A stretch of 5,227 nucleotides of DNA, taken from contig CACZNF010000063.1 of assembly GCA_902782395.1 (NCBI GenBank), forward strand, positions 1 to 5,227, read 5' to 3'. A model generated the notes under the pieces. That model was not told the origin of the DNA. It ran no database searches and was given only the letters and a program-made list of their open reading frames with translations. Of the stretch, positions 1-5,227 are shown piece by piece. The position numbers and the translations under genes were made by a program. The DNA comes from an uncultured Erysipelotrichaceae bacterium. GTDB taxonomy: Bacteria; Bacillota_I; Bacilli_A; RFN20; CAG-826. Within the stretch, counting starts at the first letter, position 1, and each line of letters begins with the position of its first letter.

Positions 1-579
1 ACTGCGACATTAACTGGTGTGTCTTTATCAAATGGAACGTGACCAGTTAAAAGTTCATAGAAAGTGACACCCGCTGAATAGATATCTGATTGGATAGAAG
101 CGGGTTTACCTTGTGAAATTTCAGGGGCTAAATAATGGACAGAGCCCACGATTTCACTAGTTTTTGTTAAGCCATCATCCACGCCTTCAGCTTGTGCAAT
201 ACCAAAGTCACCTAATTTAATCGTGCCATCAGGCATCACAAAAATGTTTTGTGGTTTGATATCACGGTGAATGATGTTGTGTTGATGCGCGTAAAATAAC
301 GCGGATGTGAGTTGCAACATGTAACTTACTGCCTCAGCAATTGGGATTGATGTTCTAAAATCGAGCATATCCTTCATAGTTTGTCCGCGGATATATGTTT
401 TGGAAACGACGAAGATTAATTGGGTTACGCATGACGTCTTCCCTAATCATCTTAATCGCGACTTTTCTTTTGTTAATGATGTCGGTGGCTTCATAGACTT
501 CCGCCATACCACCATGACCGATTCTCGCTTCAATACGATAACGGCCATCAACGAGAGATCCAATCTTTATTGTGCTCAT
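1..579 (-). pseudogene. prkC: PrkC-type Ser/Thr protein kinase, frameshifted by an internal deletion; 3' end beyond window
   Basis: PrkC is the membrane Hanks-type Ser/Thr kinase of Firmicutes that pairs with the PP2C phosphatase PrpC; its C-terminal PASTA domains normally sit outside the cell, but that part lies beyond the left edge. Starting at the ATG at 579, residues 1-61 read as a normal kinase N-lobe: glycine loop IGHGGMAEV (20-28) and catalytic lysine in VAIK (K43). After N61 (codon 399-397) this frame gives 13 unrelated residues and stops at 357-355. Another minus frame is open from 395 to the window edge and resumes kinase sequence at YIRGQTMKDML, followed by HRDIKPQN, DFG, GSVHYLAPE and SDIYSAGV. 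By comparison with B. subtilis PrkC (recalled, not aligned) about 31 residues are missing, including the alpha-C glutamate, HPNIV and the gatekeeper. As written, no functional kinase can be made. The start is preferred over a TTG at 594 because of its RBS at 587-592 and its ATGA overlap with prpC. Confidence 0.88.
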
Positions 580-1325
580 GATTGTGCCTCCCAAATGACG
601 ACAGCGATGTTATCGCTACCACCATTTTTATTACCAATAGCGATTAATTCATTGACCTTTTGTTCAACGGAATCTTCGCTTTTTAAAACTGAGGCAATAT
701 CGTTTTTAGGAACGTTATTATATAAGCCATCACTACAAAGGAGCACTGTTTCTCCCATGTATGGGAAAGATTTAATATCGATAGAAGCGCTTGGATAAAC
801 GCCTAAAGCGTTCATCAAAACGTGTCTTTTTGGATGAATTAAAGCTTCTTCTTCGGTAATTTGTTTTGTTCTTAATAAATAACCAACATATGTTTGGTCT
901 TCGCTCATTTGTTCAAATTCACGGTTTCTTAAGAAATAGCATCTTGAGTCACCAACATGACCTAAGATGGCGGTGTCTTTAATAATAAGTAAAAGGGTTA
1001 ATGTTGTACCCATTCCTTCGTATGAAGGATTGCTTTTTGATTGCTCGTATACGCATTTATTTGCTTCACGGATAACGTTGCCCACCCAAAACTTTGCAAA
1101 ATAACGATTCATAAAACCTTTACGGCTTTTAAATGATGAAATCACTGTATTGATCGCTAAAGAGGAAGCCAAATCACCTTTACTTTGTCCACCCATGCCA
1201 TCACAGACAATGAGTAAAACATTGCCAGAGGCATTGATTAAAGCACAAGCTTGGTCTTCGTTACTTAAGCGTACTTTGCCAATATCTGTTTTAAATGAGA
1301 AGCGTCCAGTTAAATATTTTTTCAT
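576..1325 (-). CDS. prpC: PP2C-family (PPM/Stp1-type) protein serine/threonine phosphatase
   Basis: Metal-dependent cytosolic phosphatase that reverses phosphorylation by the partner kinase PrkC encoded next to it. The 249-residue length is usual for bacterial PrpC/Stp proteins. PPM motifs are present in order: TDIGKVRLSNED (13-24, with the metal-ligand region E23/D24), DGMGG (42-46), MGTTL (105-109), GHVGDSR (122-128, D126), SEDQTYV (141-147), LLCSDGLY (195-202, D199) and GGSDNIAVV (235-243, D238). The metal-binding aspartates expected of the family (D42, D199, D238) are all there, so it should be active. The gene begins at an ATG that overlaps the rlmN stop as ATGA, with AGGAGG 7 nt upstream, and ends in an ATGA overlap with prkC; the three genes are thus probably co-translated. 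If the kinase deletion is real, this phosphatase has lost its cognate kinase at this locus. Confidence 0.95.
   Translation of the reverse strand: MKKYLTGRFSFKTDIGKVRLSNEDQACALINASGNVLLIVCDGMGGQSKGDLASSLAINTVISSFKSRKGFMNRYFAKFWVGNVIREANKCVYEQSKSNPSYEGMGTTLTLLLIIKDTAILGHVGDSRCYFLRNREFEQMSEDQTYVGYLLRTKQITEEEALIHPKRHVLMNALGVYPSASIDIKSFPYMGETVLLCSDGLYNNVPKNDIASVLKSEDSVEQKVNELIAIGNKNGGSDNIAVVIWEAQS
587..592 (-). promoter_or_regulatory. Ribosome binding site of prkC
   Basis: GGGAGG on the minus strand lies 7 nt before the ATG at 579, inside the 3' end of prpC. It decides the start: a TTG at 594 in the same frame overlaps this site and has no comparable site of its own. Confidence 0.8.
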
Positions 1326-2371
1326 GAACGTCCCTCCTCAACTTTGGCGCGTAATTGACCACACGCAGCGTCAATATCGCTACCGAATTCTTTTCTAATA
1401 GTCGCGGTCACGCCACCTTTCATGAGGTAATCAAGAAAAGCGTGAACACGGTTACCACTAGAACGATGGAATTCTGAGAATGTGTTTGTCTCATTATATG
1501 GGATGAGATTCACATAGCCCATTGTTCCTTTAATTAATTTAATTAACTCTTGAGCGTGTTCTTTGGTATCGTTGATACCTTCCAAGAGTAAGTATTCATA
1601 AGTTACTCGACGTTTAGTTTCTTTTTCATAATACTTCACCGCTTCAATCACTTTTTCTAAAGGATAGGCACGGTTAATTTTCATGAGTCTGCTTCTAAGT
1701 TCATTATTAGGAGCGTGTAAAGAAATAGCGAGATTTGTTTGCATGTGTTCGTCAGCATATCGATAGATATTTTCGACGATACCGCATGTGGAGACAGTAA
1801 TATGTCTAGCACCAATGGCTAAACCCTTTGGGTGATTAGCAATCTTGATAAAATCAAGAACATTATCATAGTTATCAAATGGTTCACCAGTACCCATGAC
1901 CACGATATGTGTGACATGTTGACCTTTGTTCTCTTCTTTGAGCAATTGATTAATCAATAAAATTTGCCCCATCATTTCTTCAGGGAGCAAATTCCTTTGT
2001 TTGCCTAATAGACCACTGCTACAGAAGGAGCAACCCATGTTGCACCCGACTTGTGAGCTCACACAGACAGCACACCCATATGAATAGCGCATGAGTACAC
2101 ATTCCACCTTAGCGCCATCTTTTAGCTCGACGAGTAATTTAATCGTGCCATCTTTACTCACTTGTTTGGTATAGATACTTGGTAAGTCTAGACAATATTT
2201 TTCTTTTAATACTTCACGGAAAGATTTAGAAATATCACTCATCTCATCAAATGATGTGGCTTTCTTTTCATAAATCCATGAGAAAAGTTGCGTGGCGCGA
2301 TAAGGCTTTTGGCCTTCTTGCTCCATTAACGCGATGAGTTTATTAATTTCTACACCGTAAAGATTAATCAT
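1322..2371 (-). CDS. rlmN: RlmN: dual-specificity 23S rRNA (A2503-C2) / tRNA (A37-C2) methyltransferase, radical SAM
   Basis: RlmN adds a methyl group to C2 of A2503 in 23S rRNA and of A37 in some tRNAs, using a [4Fe-4S] cluster and two SAM molecules. This 349-residue protein is full length and has every key element. The N-terminal accessory domain (about 1-85) includes YRATQLFSWIY. The cluster-binding CxxxCxxC is CNMGCSFC (C110, C114, C117). C103 in CVSSQVGC corresponds to E. coli C118, and C337 in DIDAACGQL corresponds to the methyl-carrying C355. The SAM-contact motif reads MGTGEPFDNYDN (159-170). Cfr, the C8-methylating resistance relative, shares the cysteines but is less likely given this housekeeping context. 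The start overlaps the end of the rsmB-like gene by 8 nt, and the stop TGA overlaps the prpC start. An AAGG at about 2381-2384 may be its RBS. Confidence 0.96.
   Translation of the reverse strand: MINLYGVEINKLIALMEQEGQKPYRATQLFSWIYEKKATSFDEMSDISKSFREVLKEKYCLDLPSIYTKQVSKDGTIKLLVELKDGAKVECVLMRYSYGCAVCVSSQVGCNMGCSFCSSGLLGKQRNLLPEEMMGQILLINQLLKEENKGQHVTHIVVMGTGEPFDNYDNVLDFIKIANHPKGLAIGARHITVSTCGIVENIYRYADEHMQTNLAISLHAPNNELRSRLMKINRAYPLEKVIEAVKYYEKETKRRVTYEYLLLEGINDTKEHAQELIKLIKGTMGYVNLIPYNETNTFSEFHRSSGNRVHAFLDYLMKGGVTATIRKEFGSDIDAACGQLRAKVEEGRS
1333..1338 (-). promoter_or_regulatory. Ribosome binding site of prpC
   Basis: A perfect AGGAGG on the minus strand lies 7 nt before the prpC ATG at 1325. 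It sits inside the last codons of rlmN, so prpC can initiate independently as well as through stop-start coupling at the ATGA overlap. Confidence 0.85.
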
Positions 2372-3623
2372 TCTTTTTAGCCTTTTTTAAAGCGGCAAAA
2401 TAGTAAGAACCACCATATTTCTTATATGGGAAATATAGCTTATCTCTTAATAATGTGAATTCTTCGTGTTCAGCGAGGAACTCGTTAATAATGTTGATAC
2501 TTTCTTTCTTTGAAAGAGTATCCACTAAGTAGAGGAGATAACCATCATCTTCAACTTGGTTAGCGGCTTCTCTTATAGCCACTTTTTGGTTAGCGATTAA
2601 TTCATCGAGTTTTGAAATATCAAAACGGAGGAAATAATCTGGTAAAAGTTGTAAGAGATTTAATCTAGAAGATTCTGGCATAACGATAAATGTATGCACA
2701 GGTTTTGATAAACAAGTAATAATGGAAGAAGCTTGTGCTTCGTAGACATTAACACCTTTAATGGAGTTATTGTTTAAGAAGTTTTTGGTGTTAGTTAATG
2801 TGCTTAAGTTACTAGCAATATATTCCACACCGGAAACATCACCTTTTCTTGCTTTGAAGTCAACGAGTAAATCGTTAGCGTATTCAGCGTAAACAGCGAT
2901 ACCTCTTAATGGATCTAAATCACCTTCGTCTAGCATTTCTTTAAACGCTAAAGCGAGAGGATAAGCCATACCTTTTTCATTAACTTCGCTGTTTTTGAAT
3001 CTACTTTCGCCTTTATATAACGCCATACCTGGAGCGCCTTCAATGGCTTCAAAGTCTGGGTATTTAGCGAAGAATTCTTCGTCTGATAATTTATTATTAT
3101 CAATTCTTACAACTGTTGGGGCTGGTTTGCTATTAGCTCTAAGAGCTTTGTTAGCGGAAATATGACCGAACTGTTTGGTCCACATCTTAATGATGTCCAC
3201 AGGTGTGTTATAGCGGTAGGAAAGGAATTCAAAAGAACCCACTTCAATTTGTTCTGGAACGAGTTTCTTTTCTTCAAGATATGGGGCAATGAAGTCTTGG
3301 ACTTTAACTTCACCTTCCTTAATATACTTTTCTACTTCCTTATTGCATTCTTCTTGATCAAATTTCTTGATGAAGAGTGCATTGCTAAACGCAATCAATA
3401 ACGCAATGACTCCAAGAGATTCCATGTCAGGATATTGTTTTTGAATAACGTTAGACATCACTAAATAGTGACGTAAAACGCATCCCACCATCGCTGAGAC
3501 GTTACCCCTTTCTTCTTTTGAGAAATCGTTACGCTTAAAAGCTTGCTTTAATGCAAGAGAAAATGGAGTGTTTTCGTAAATGATTTTGTTTAGTATGTCC
3601 TTTGCTAAAACTTGTGGAGTCAT
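2364..3623 (-). CDS. RsmB-family protein lacking catalytic motifs (probable pseudoenzyme)
   Basis: Canonical RsmB makes m5C967 in 16S rRNA. This 419-residue protein has the family's usual length, layout and operon position. A NusB-like helical domain covers roughly residues 1-130. The region before the methyltransferase core is recognisable (about 138-173: TPVDIIKMW ... FGHISANKALRANSKPAPTVVRI). The Rossmann-like domain follows, ending in YFAALKK. The catalytic motifs are gone. Where VLDLCAAPGGKT is expected there is IAVYAEYANDLL (242-253). DAPCSG is replaced by VMPESS (314-319, Cys to E317), and YSTCT by YLVDT (365-369, nucleophile Cys to D368). The only cysteines are C48, C93 and C304, none in an active-site position. 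Flanking alignment such as INEFLAEHEEF (379-389) shows true homology. The reading frame is intact over all 419 codons, so it looks maintained, perhaps as an RNA-binding or structural protein; that role is inference. The gene symbol is withheld because methylation is not expected. Confidence 0.85.
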   Translation of the reverse strand: MTPQVLAKDILNKIIYENTPFSLALKQAFKRNDFSKEERGNVSAMVGCVLRHYLVMSNVIQKQYPDMESLGVIALLIAFSNALFIKKFDQEECNKEVEKYIKEGEVKVQDFIAPYLEEKKLVPEQIEVGSFEFLSYRYNTPVDIIKMWTKQFGHISANKALRANSKPAPTVVRIDNNKLSDEEFFAKYPDFEAIEGAPGMALYKGESRFKNSEVNEKGMAYPLALAFKEMLDEGDLDPLRGIAVYAEYANDLLVDFKARKGDVSGVEYIASNLSTLTNTKNFLNNNSIKGVNVYEAQASSIITCLSKPVHTFIVMPESSRLNLLQLLPDYFLRFDISKLDELIANQKVAIREAANQVEDDGYLLYLVDTLSKKESINIINEFLAEHEEFTLLRDKLYFPYKKYGGSYYFAALKKAKKND

Positions 3624-3630
3624 AATAGAC

Positions 3631-3636
3631 CCTCCT
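3631..3636 (-). promoter_or_regulatory. Ribosome binding site of the rsmB-like gene
   Basis: A perfect AGGAGG on the minus strand lies 7 nt before the ATG at 3623, in the 21-nt gap after the upstream gene. This strong site supports the start and suggests the catalytically altered protein is still translated well. Confidence 0.85.
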
Positions 3637-3644
3637 GATGACGG

Positions 3645-4097
3645 TTAGTCGTTGTTGAAGTTTTGGAAGATATCACCGGTGAAGATTTCATCTTCGCCTT
3701 CTCCTTCTTCCATATCCTCATAATCCTCATTAGCAACATCGACTAAATTATCGCTGGCGATAAAGCGTGGATAACTGTCGTTAAATTTGCTGTAGCGATC
3801 ATCTTGCGAATAATAATAGAATTCAAGAATCTTATTAATCGCGACATCGCCGATACTTTCTAAAATTAAATGGGCCACTTGGTCTTGTAAGACCGCGACC
3901 TTCTTAGGCGCATGGACATGAATGATGATGTTCCAAGATGTTTGTTCAACACCATTATGGAAGACCATGTTTTCAGGCGCCACAAATAAAATTTCGTCTT
4001 CGCTTAATTCGTAAAGTTTGGCTAAATTTGGAGTCATTTCACGAGATAAACGACCGACAACAAATTGATCAAGACCGTAAATAGTAACAGTAATCAT
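3645..4097 (-). CDS. DUF1904-like (tautomerase-superfamily-like) small protein with acidic C-terminal tail
   Basis: A 150-residue protein of unknown function. Residues 1-112 look like a compact alpha/beta domain: an N-terminal strand (ITVTIYG), a helix (about 11-30), strands around 35-46 and 54-63 (SWNIIIHVHAP), a helix (about 66-84) and a strand (86-95). The pattern and length resemble DUF1904 proteins of Firmicutes, which are thought to share the tautomerase/MIF-like fold; this is recognition by eye, not a search. Catalytic Pro at position 2, typical of true tautomerases, is absent (it starts Met-Ile). The tail is very acidic: between 124 and 137 ten of fourteen residues are Asp or Glu. No signal peptide or membrane segment is seen. 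It sits where def and fmt usually lie between priA and rsmB, 21 nt upstream of the rsmB-like gene, so it is probably co-transcribed with it. The likely RBS is GAGG at 4110-4113, with a rather long 12-nt spacer. Confidence 0.8.
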   Translation of the reverse strand: MITVTIYGLDQFVVGRLSREMTPNLAKLYELSEDEILFVAPENMVFHNGVEQTSWNIIIHVHAPKKVAVLQDQVAHLILESIGDVAINKILEFYYYSQDDRYSKFNDSYPRFIASDNLVDVANEDYEDMEEGEGEDEIFTGDIFQNFNND

Positions 4098-4109
4098 AAA
4101 ATAAAAATA

Positions 4110-4113
4110 CCTC
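4110..4113 (-). promoter_or_regulatory. Probable weak ribosome binding site of the DUF1904-like gene
   Basis: GAGG on the minus strand is separated from the ATG at 4097 by a 12-nt A/T-only spacer. This is longer than the 7 nt used by the other clear sites in the window, which suggests lower translation of this gene. Confidence 0.5.
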
Positions 4114-4119
4114 GGAGAT

Positions 4120-4128
4120 AGTATAATA
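4120..4128 (-). promoter_or_regulatory. Possible -10 element of an internal promoter
   Basis: On the minus strand TATTAT (4128-4123) and TATACT (4125-4120) resemble sigma-A -10 boxes just upstream of the DUF1904-like gene, in the only real gap of the window. I find no convincing TTGACA-like -35 at 16-18 nt, and the region is AT-rich, so this is tentative. If real, it would let the downstream genes be expressed apart from priA. Confidence 0.25.
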
Positions 4129-4150
4129 CAAAAAATACCATTTTTATACT
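4120..4150. repeat. Inverted repeat between priA and the DUF1904-like gene
   Basis: Perfect 7-nt arms AGTATAA (4120-4126) and TTATACT (4144-4150) flank 17 nt centred on about 4135. Within it is a second small AT-only dyad, an A-run and a T-run around a 3-nt centre (about 4131-4145). It touches the priA stop codon and overlaps the candidate -10. It could be an operator or an RNA hairpin, or chance in AT-rich sequence. Confidence 0.4.
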
Positions 4151-5227
4151 AAAAATCGTATGGGTCGATATTAATCAATAATTCGTACTTACTATTATAG
4201 GCAAATAATTGCTGCATTTTTTCGAAGATTTGATGGGCTTTCTGTGGGTCTTTAAACTTCACTAAAATGCTTCTAACATGTAGGCCCATATCGAAAGGAA
4301 TATATGGGGTTGATGGACCAAGTATTTGGGCAGTATCCATAAATTCATCATTTAAGAAATCAACGATTCGATATGTATTTTCAATGACTGTTTCCTCATT
4401 TTTAGCGCGTAATGTGACACTCGCTAAATAGGCATATGGAGGATAAAATTGTAGTTTACGCATTTCCATCTCTTTACGATAGAAAAGTTCATAGTCTTGT
4501 CTTGCCGCGAAAGTAATCGCGTAGTGGCTTGGTAAATATGTTTGAATGATCGCAGTACCTGGTTTTTCTTTTCTTCCAGATCGACCAATAGCTTGTGTAA
4601 TAAGTTGGAAGGCTCTTTCATTGCTGCGATAGGAAGGCATAGACAAACCGATATCCGCTAAAACGATACCAACTAGGGTTACATCTGGGAAATCATGGCC
4701 TTTAGCTATCATTTGTGTACCAATTAAGACATCTGCTTCTTTCTTTCTGAAGGCTTCTATTACTTCTGGAATCTTGCTCTTATTCTTCGCGGAATCACTA
4801 TCTAGTCTCAACGTTCTAGCGCTTGGGAAAAGGCGTTGCACTTCTTCTTCGATTCTTTCTGTACCAAAGCCTGTTTTCATGAGATGATCACCACCACATT
4901 CTGGACATGTTTCACCAAGAGGTTCCACATAGTCACAGTGATGACATTTGAGCATGTTATCTTTCTTATGGTAGGTTAGTGCAATTCCACATGTTGGACA
5001 CTTAAATACATGGCCACAGTTACGGCAGGTAACATGCGTAGAAAAGCCTCTTCTATTGATGAGAAGAATAGCCTGTTCATTCCTCGCTAGTGTCTCATGA
5101 ATAGATTGTCTTAAAGCATGGGAGAAGATATAACTATCACGGTCAATATTATGATAATCAAGCATGTTCACAATTTTAGTGGTTGGAAGCTTTTGATTAT
5201 TAATACGCTTTGTTAAATAAAGCATAT
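4149..5227 (-). CDS. priA: Primosomal protein N' (PriA) replication-restart helicase, C-terminal part; 5' end beyond window
   Basis: PriA is the 3'-to-5' DNA helicase that recognises stalled forks and reloads the replisome. Only about the last 360 residues are here, roughly half of a normal 730-800-residue protein; the frame is open to the right edge, and the first in-frame ATG (5225) is internal. Counting from that Met, eight zinc-binding cysteines form four CxxC-type pairs: CRNC (67-70), CPTC (76-79), CHHC (94-97) and CPEC (107-110). Helicase motifs follow: GTQMIAKGHDFPDVTLVG (169-186) and motif VI QAIGRSGR (211-218; commonly QVAGRAGR, so mildly divergent with the key Q, G and R residues kept). 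The C-terminal domain contains YPPYAYLASV (261-270) and ends INIDPYDF before a TAG stop. Sequence before the cysteines (LINRRGFSTHVTC) also matches the family. It is upstream of and co-directional with the other genes, separated by 51 nt. Nothing suggests it is broken. Confidence 0.96.
   Translation of the reverse strand, partial: MLYLTKRINNQKLPTTKIVNMLDYHNIDRDSYIFSHALRQSIHETLARNEQAILLINRRGFSTHVTCRNCGHVFKCPTCGIALTYHKKDNMLKCHHCDYVEPLGETCPECGGDHLMKTGFGTERIEEEVQRLFPSARTLRLDSDSAKNKSKIPEVIEAFRKKEADVLIGTQMIAKGHDFPDVTLVGIVLADIGLSMPSYRSNERAFQLITQAIGRSGRKEKPGTAIIQTYLPSHYAITFAARQDYELFYRKEMEMRKLQFYPPYAYLASVTLRAKNEETVIENTYRIVDFLNDEFMDTAQILGPSTPYIPFDMGLHVRSILVKFKDPQKAHQIFEKMQQLFAYNSKYELLINIDPYDF

Noticed and set aside
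380..410. Programmed ribosomal frameshift in the kinase gene
   Set aside because: A frameshift would not restore the missing alpha-C helix and hinge, and no clear heptameric slippery site with a downstream structure is seen. A deletion explains the data.
355..594. A separate small gene of 79 codons starting with TTG at 594
   Set aside because: Its sequence is the kinase N-lobe and its last 13 residues are out-of-frame noise, so it is the broken 5' part of prkC. The TTG overlaps the RBS of the better ATG start at 579.
400..798. Open frame of 132 codons on the plus strand
   Set aside because: It lies antisense to prkC/prpC, whose conserved motifs explain the sequence, and its translation resembles no family I know and has no plausible RBS context.
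1322..2371. Cfr-type antibiotic-resistance methyltransferase
   Set aside because: The radical-SAM cysteines are shared, but the conserved rsmB-rlmN-prpC-prkC context and overall sequence fit housekeeping RlmN.
3162..3401. Plus-strand frame of 79 codons, hydrophobic toward its end
   Set aside because: It is antisense to the rsmB-like gene; the hydrophobicity is a by-product of the lysine/glutamate-rich helices on the other strand.
4131..4145. Rho-independent terminator after priA
   Set aside because: The inner dyad is a 6-bp A/T-only stem without a GC stem; too weak to call a terminator.
1..5227. Alternative genetic code with TGA as Trp (Mycoplasma-like)
   Set aside because: TGA terminates rlmN and prpC at precise ATGA junctions, and Trp is encoded by TGG where checked (FSW in RlmN).

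Overview
The window reads as chromosomal housekeeping DNA from a low-GC bacterium (about 35-40% GC judged by eye from sampled lines) of the Bacillota/Mycoplasmatota type. The evidence is the conserved gene order priA ... rsmB - rlmN - prpC - prkC, a Firmicutes hallmark, together with strong AGGAGG ribosome binding sites at 7-nt spacing. TGA is used as a stop in at least two genes and TGG encodes Trp, so the standard code fits and the Mycoplasma/Spiroplasma code does not. An uncultured Bacilli, Erysipelotrichia or Acholeplasma-like lineage is plausible, but the sequence does not settle it.

Every gene lies on the minus strand, so transcription runs from high to low coordinates. From the right edge: the C-terminal half of PriA, the replication-restart helicase (4149-5227, cut by the window edge); a 51-bp gap with an AT-rich inverted repeat, a possible -10 and a weak ribosome binding site; a 150-residue protein resembling DUF1904 with an acidic tail (3645-4097); an RsmB-family protein (2364-3623); RlmN, a radical-SAM rRNA/tRNA methyltransferase (1322-2371); PrpC, a PP2C phosphatase (576-1325); and the start of PrkC, a Hanks-type Ser/Thr kinase (1-579, cut by the left edge). 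The last four genes overlap by 8, 4 and 4 nt, so they look translationally coupled.

Two things depart from the textbook operon. First, the RsmB homologue keeps the full-length fold, including the NusB-like N-terminus, but has lost the SAM-binding glycine motif and both active-site cysteines: DAPCSG has become VMPESS, and YSTCT has become YLVDT. It looks like a maintained pseudoenzyme, not a working m5C methyltransferase. Second, the kinase gene has a frameshifting internal deletion near position 397 that removes about 31 codons (alpha-C helix to the hinge). The rest of the catalytic domain (HRD, DFG, APE) continues intact in another frame, so this is either a real inactivating deletion or an assembly error. 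In addition, def and fmt, usually between priA and rsmB, are absent here, and the DUF1904-like gene occupies their place.

I see no mobile element, CRISPR array, tRNA, rRNA or clear terminator. There is no gene-free stretch longer than 51 bp.
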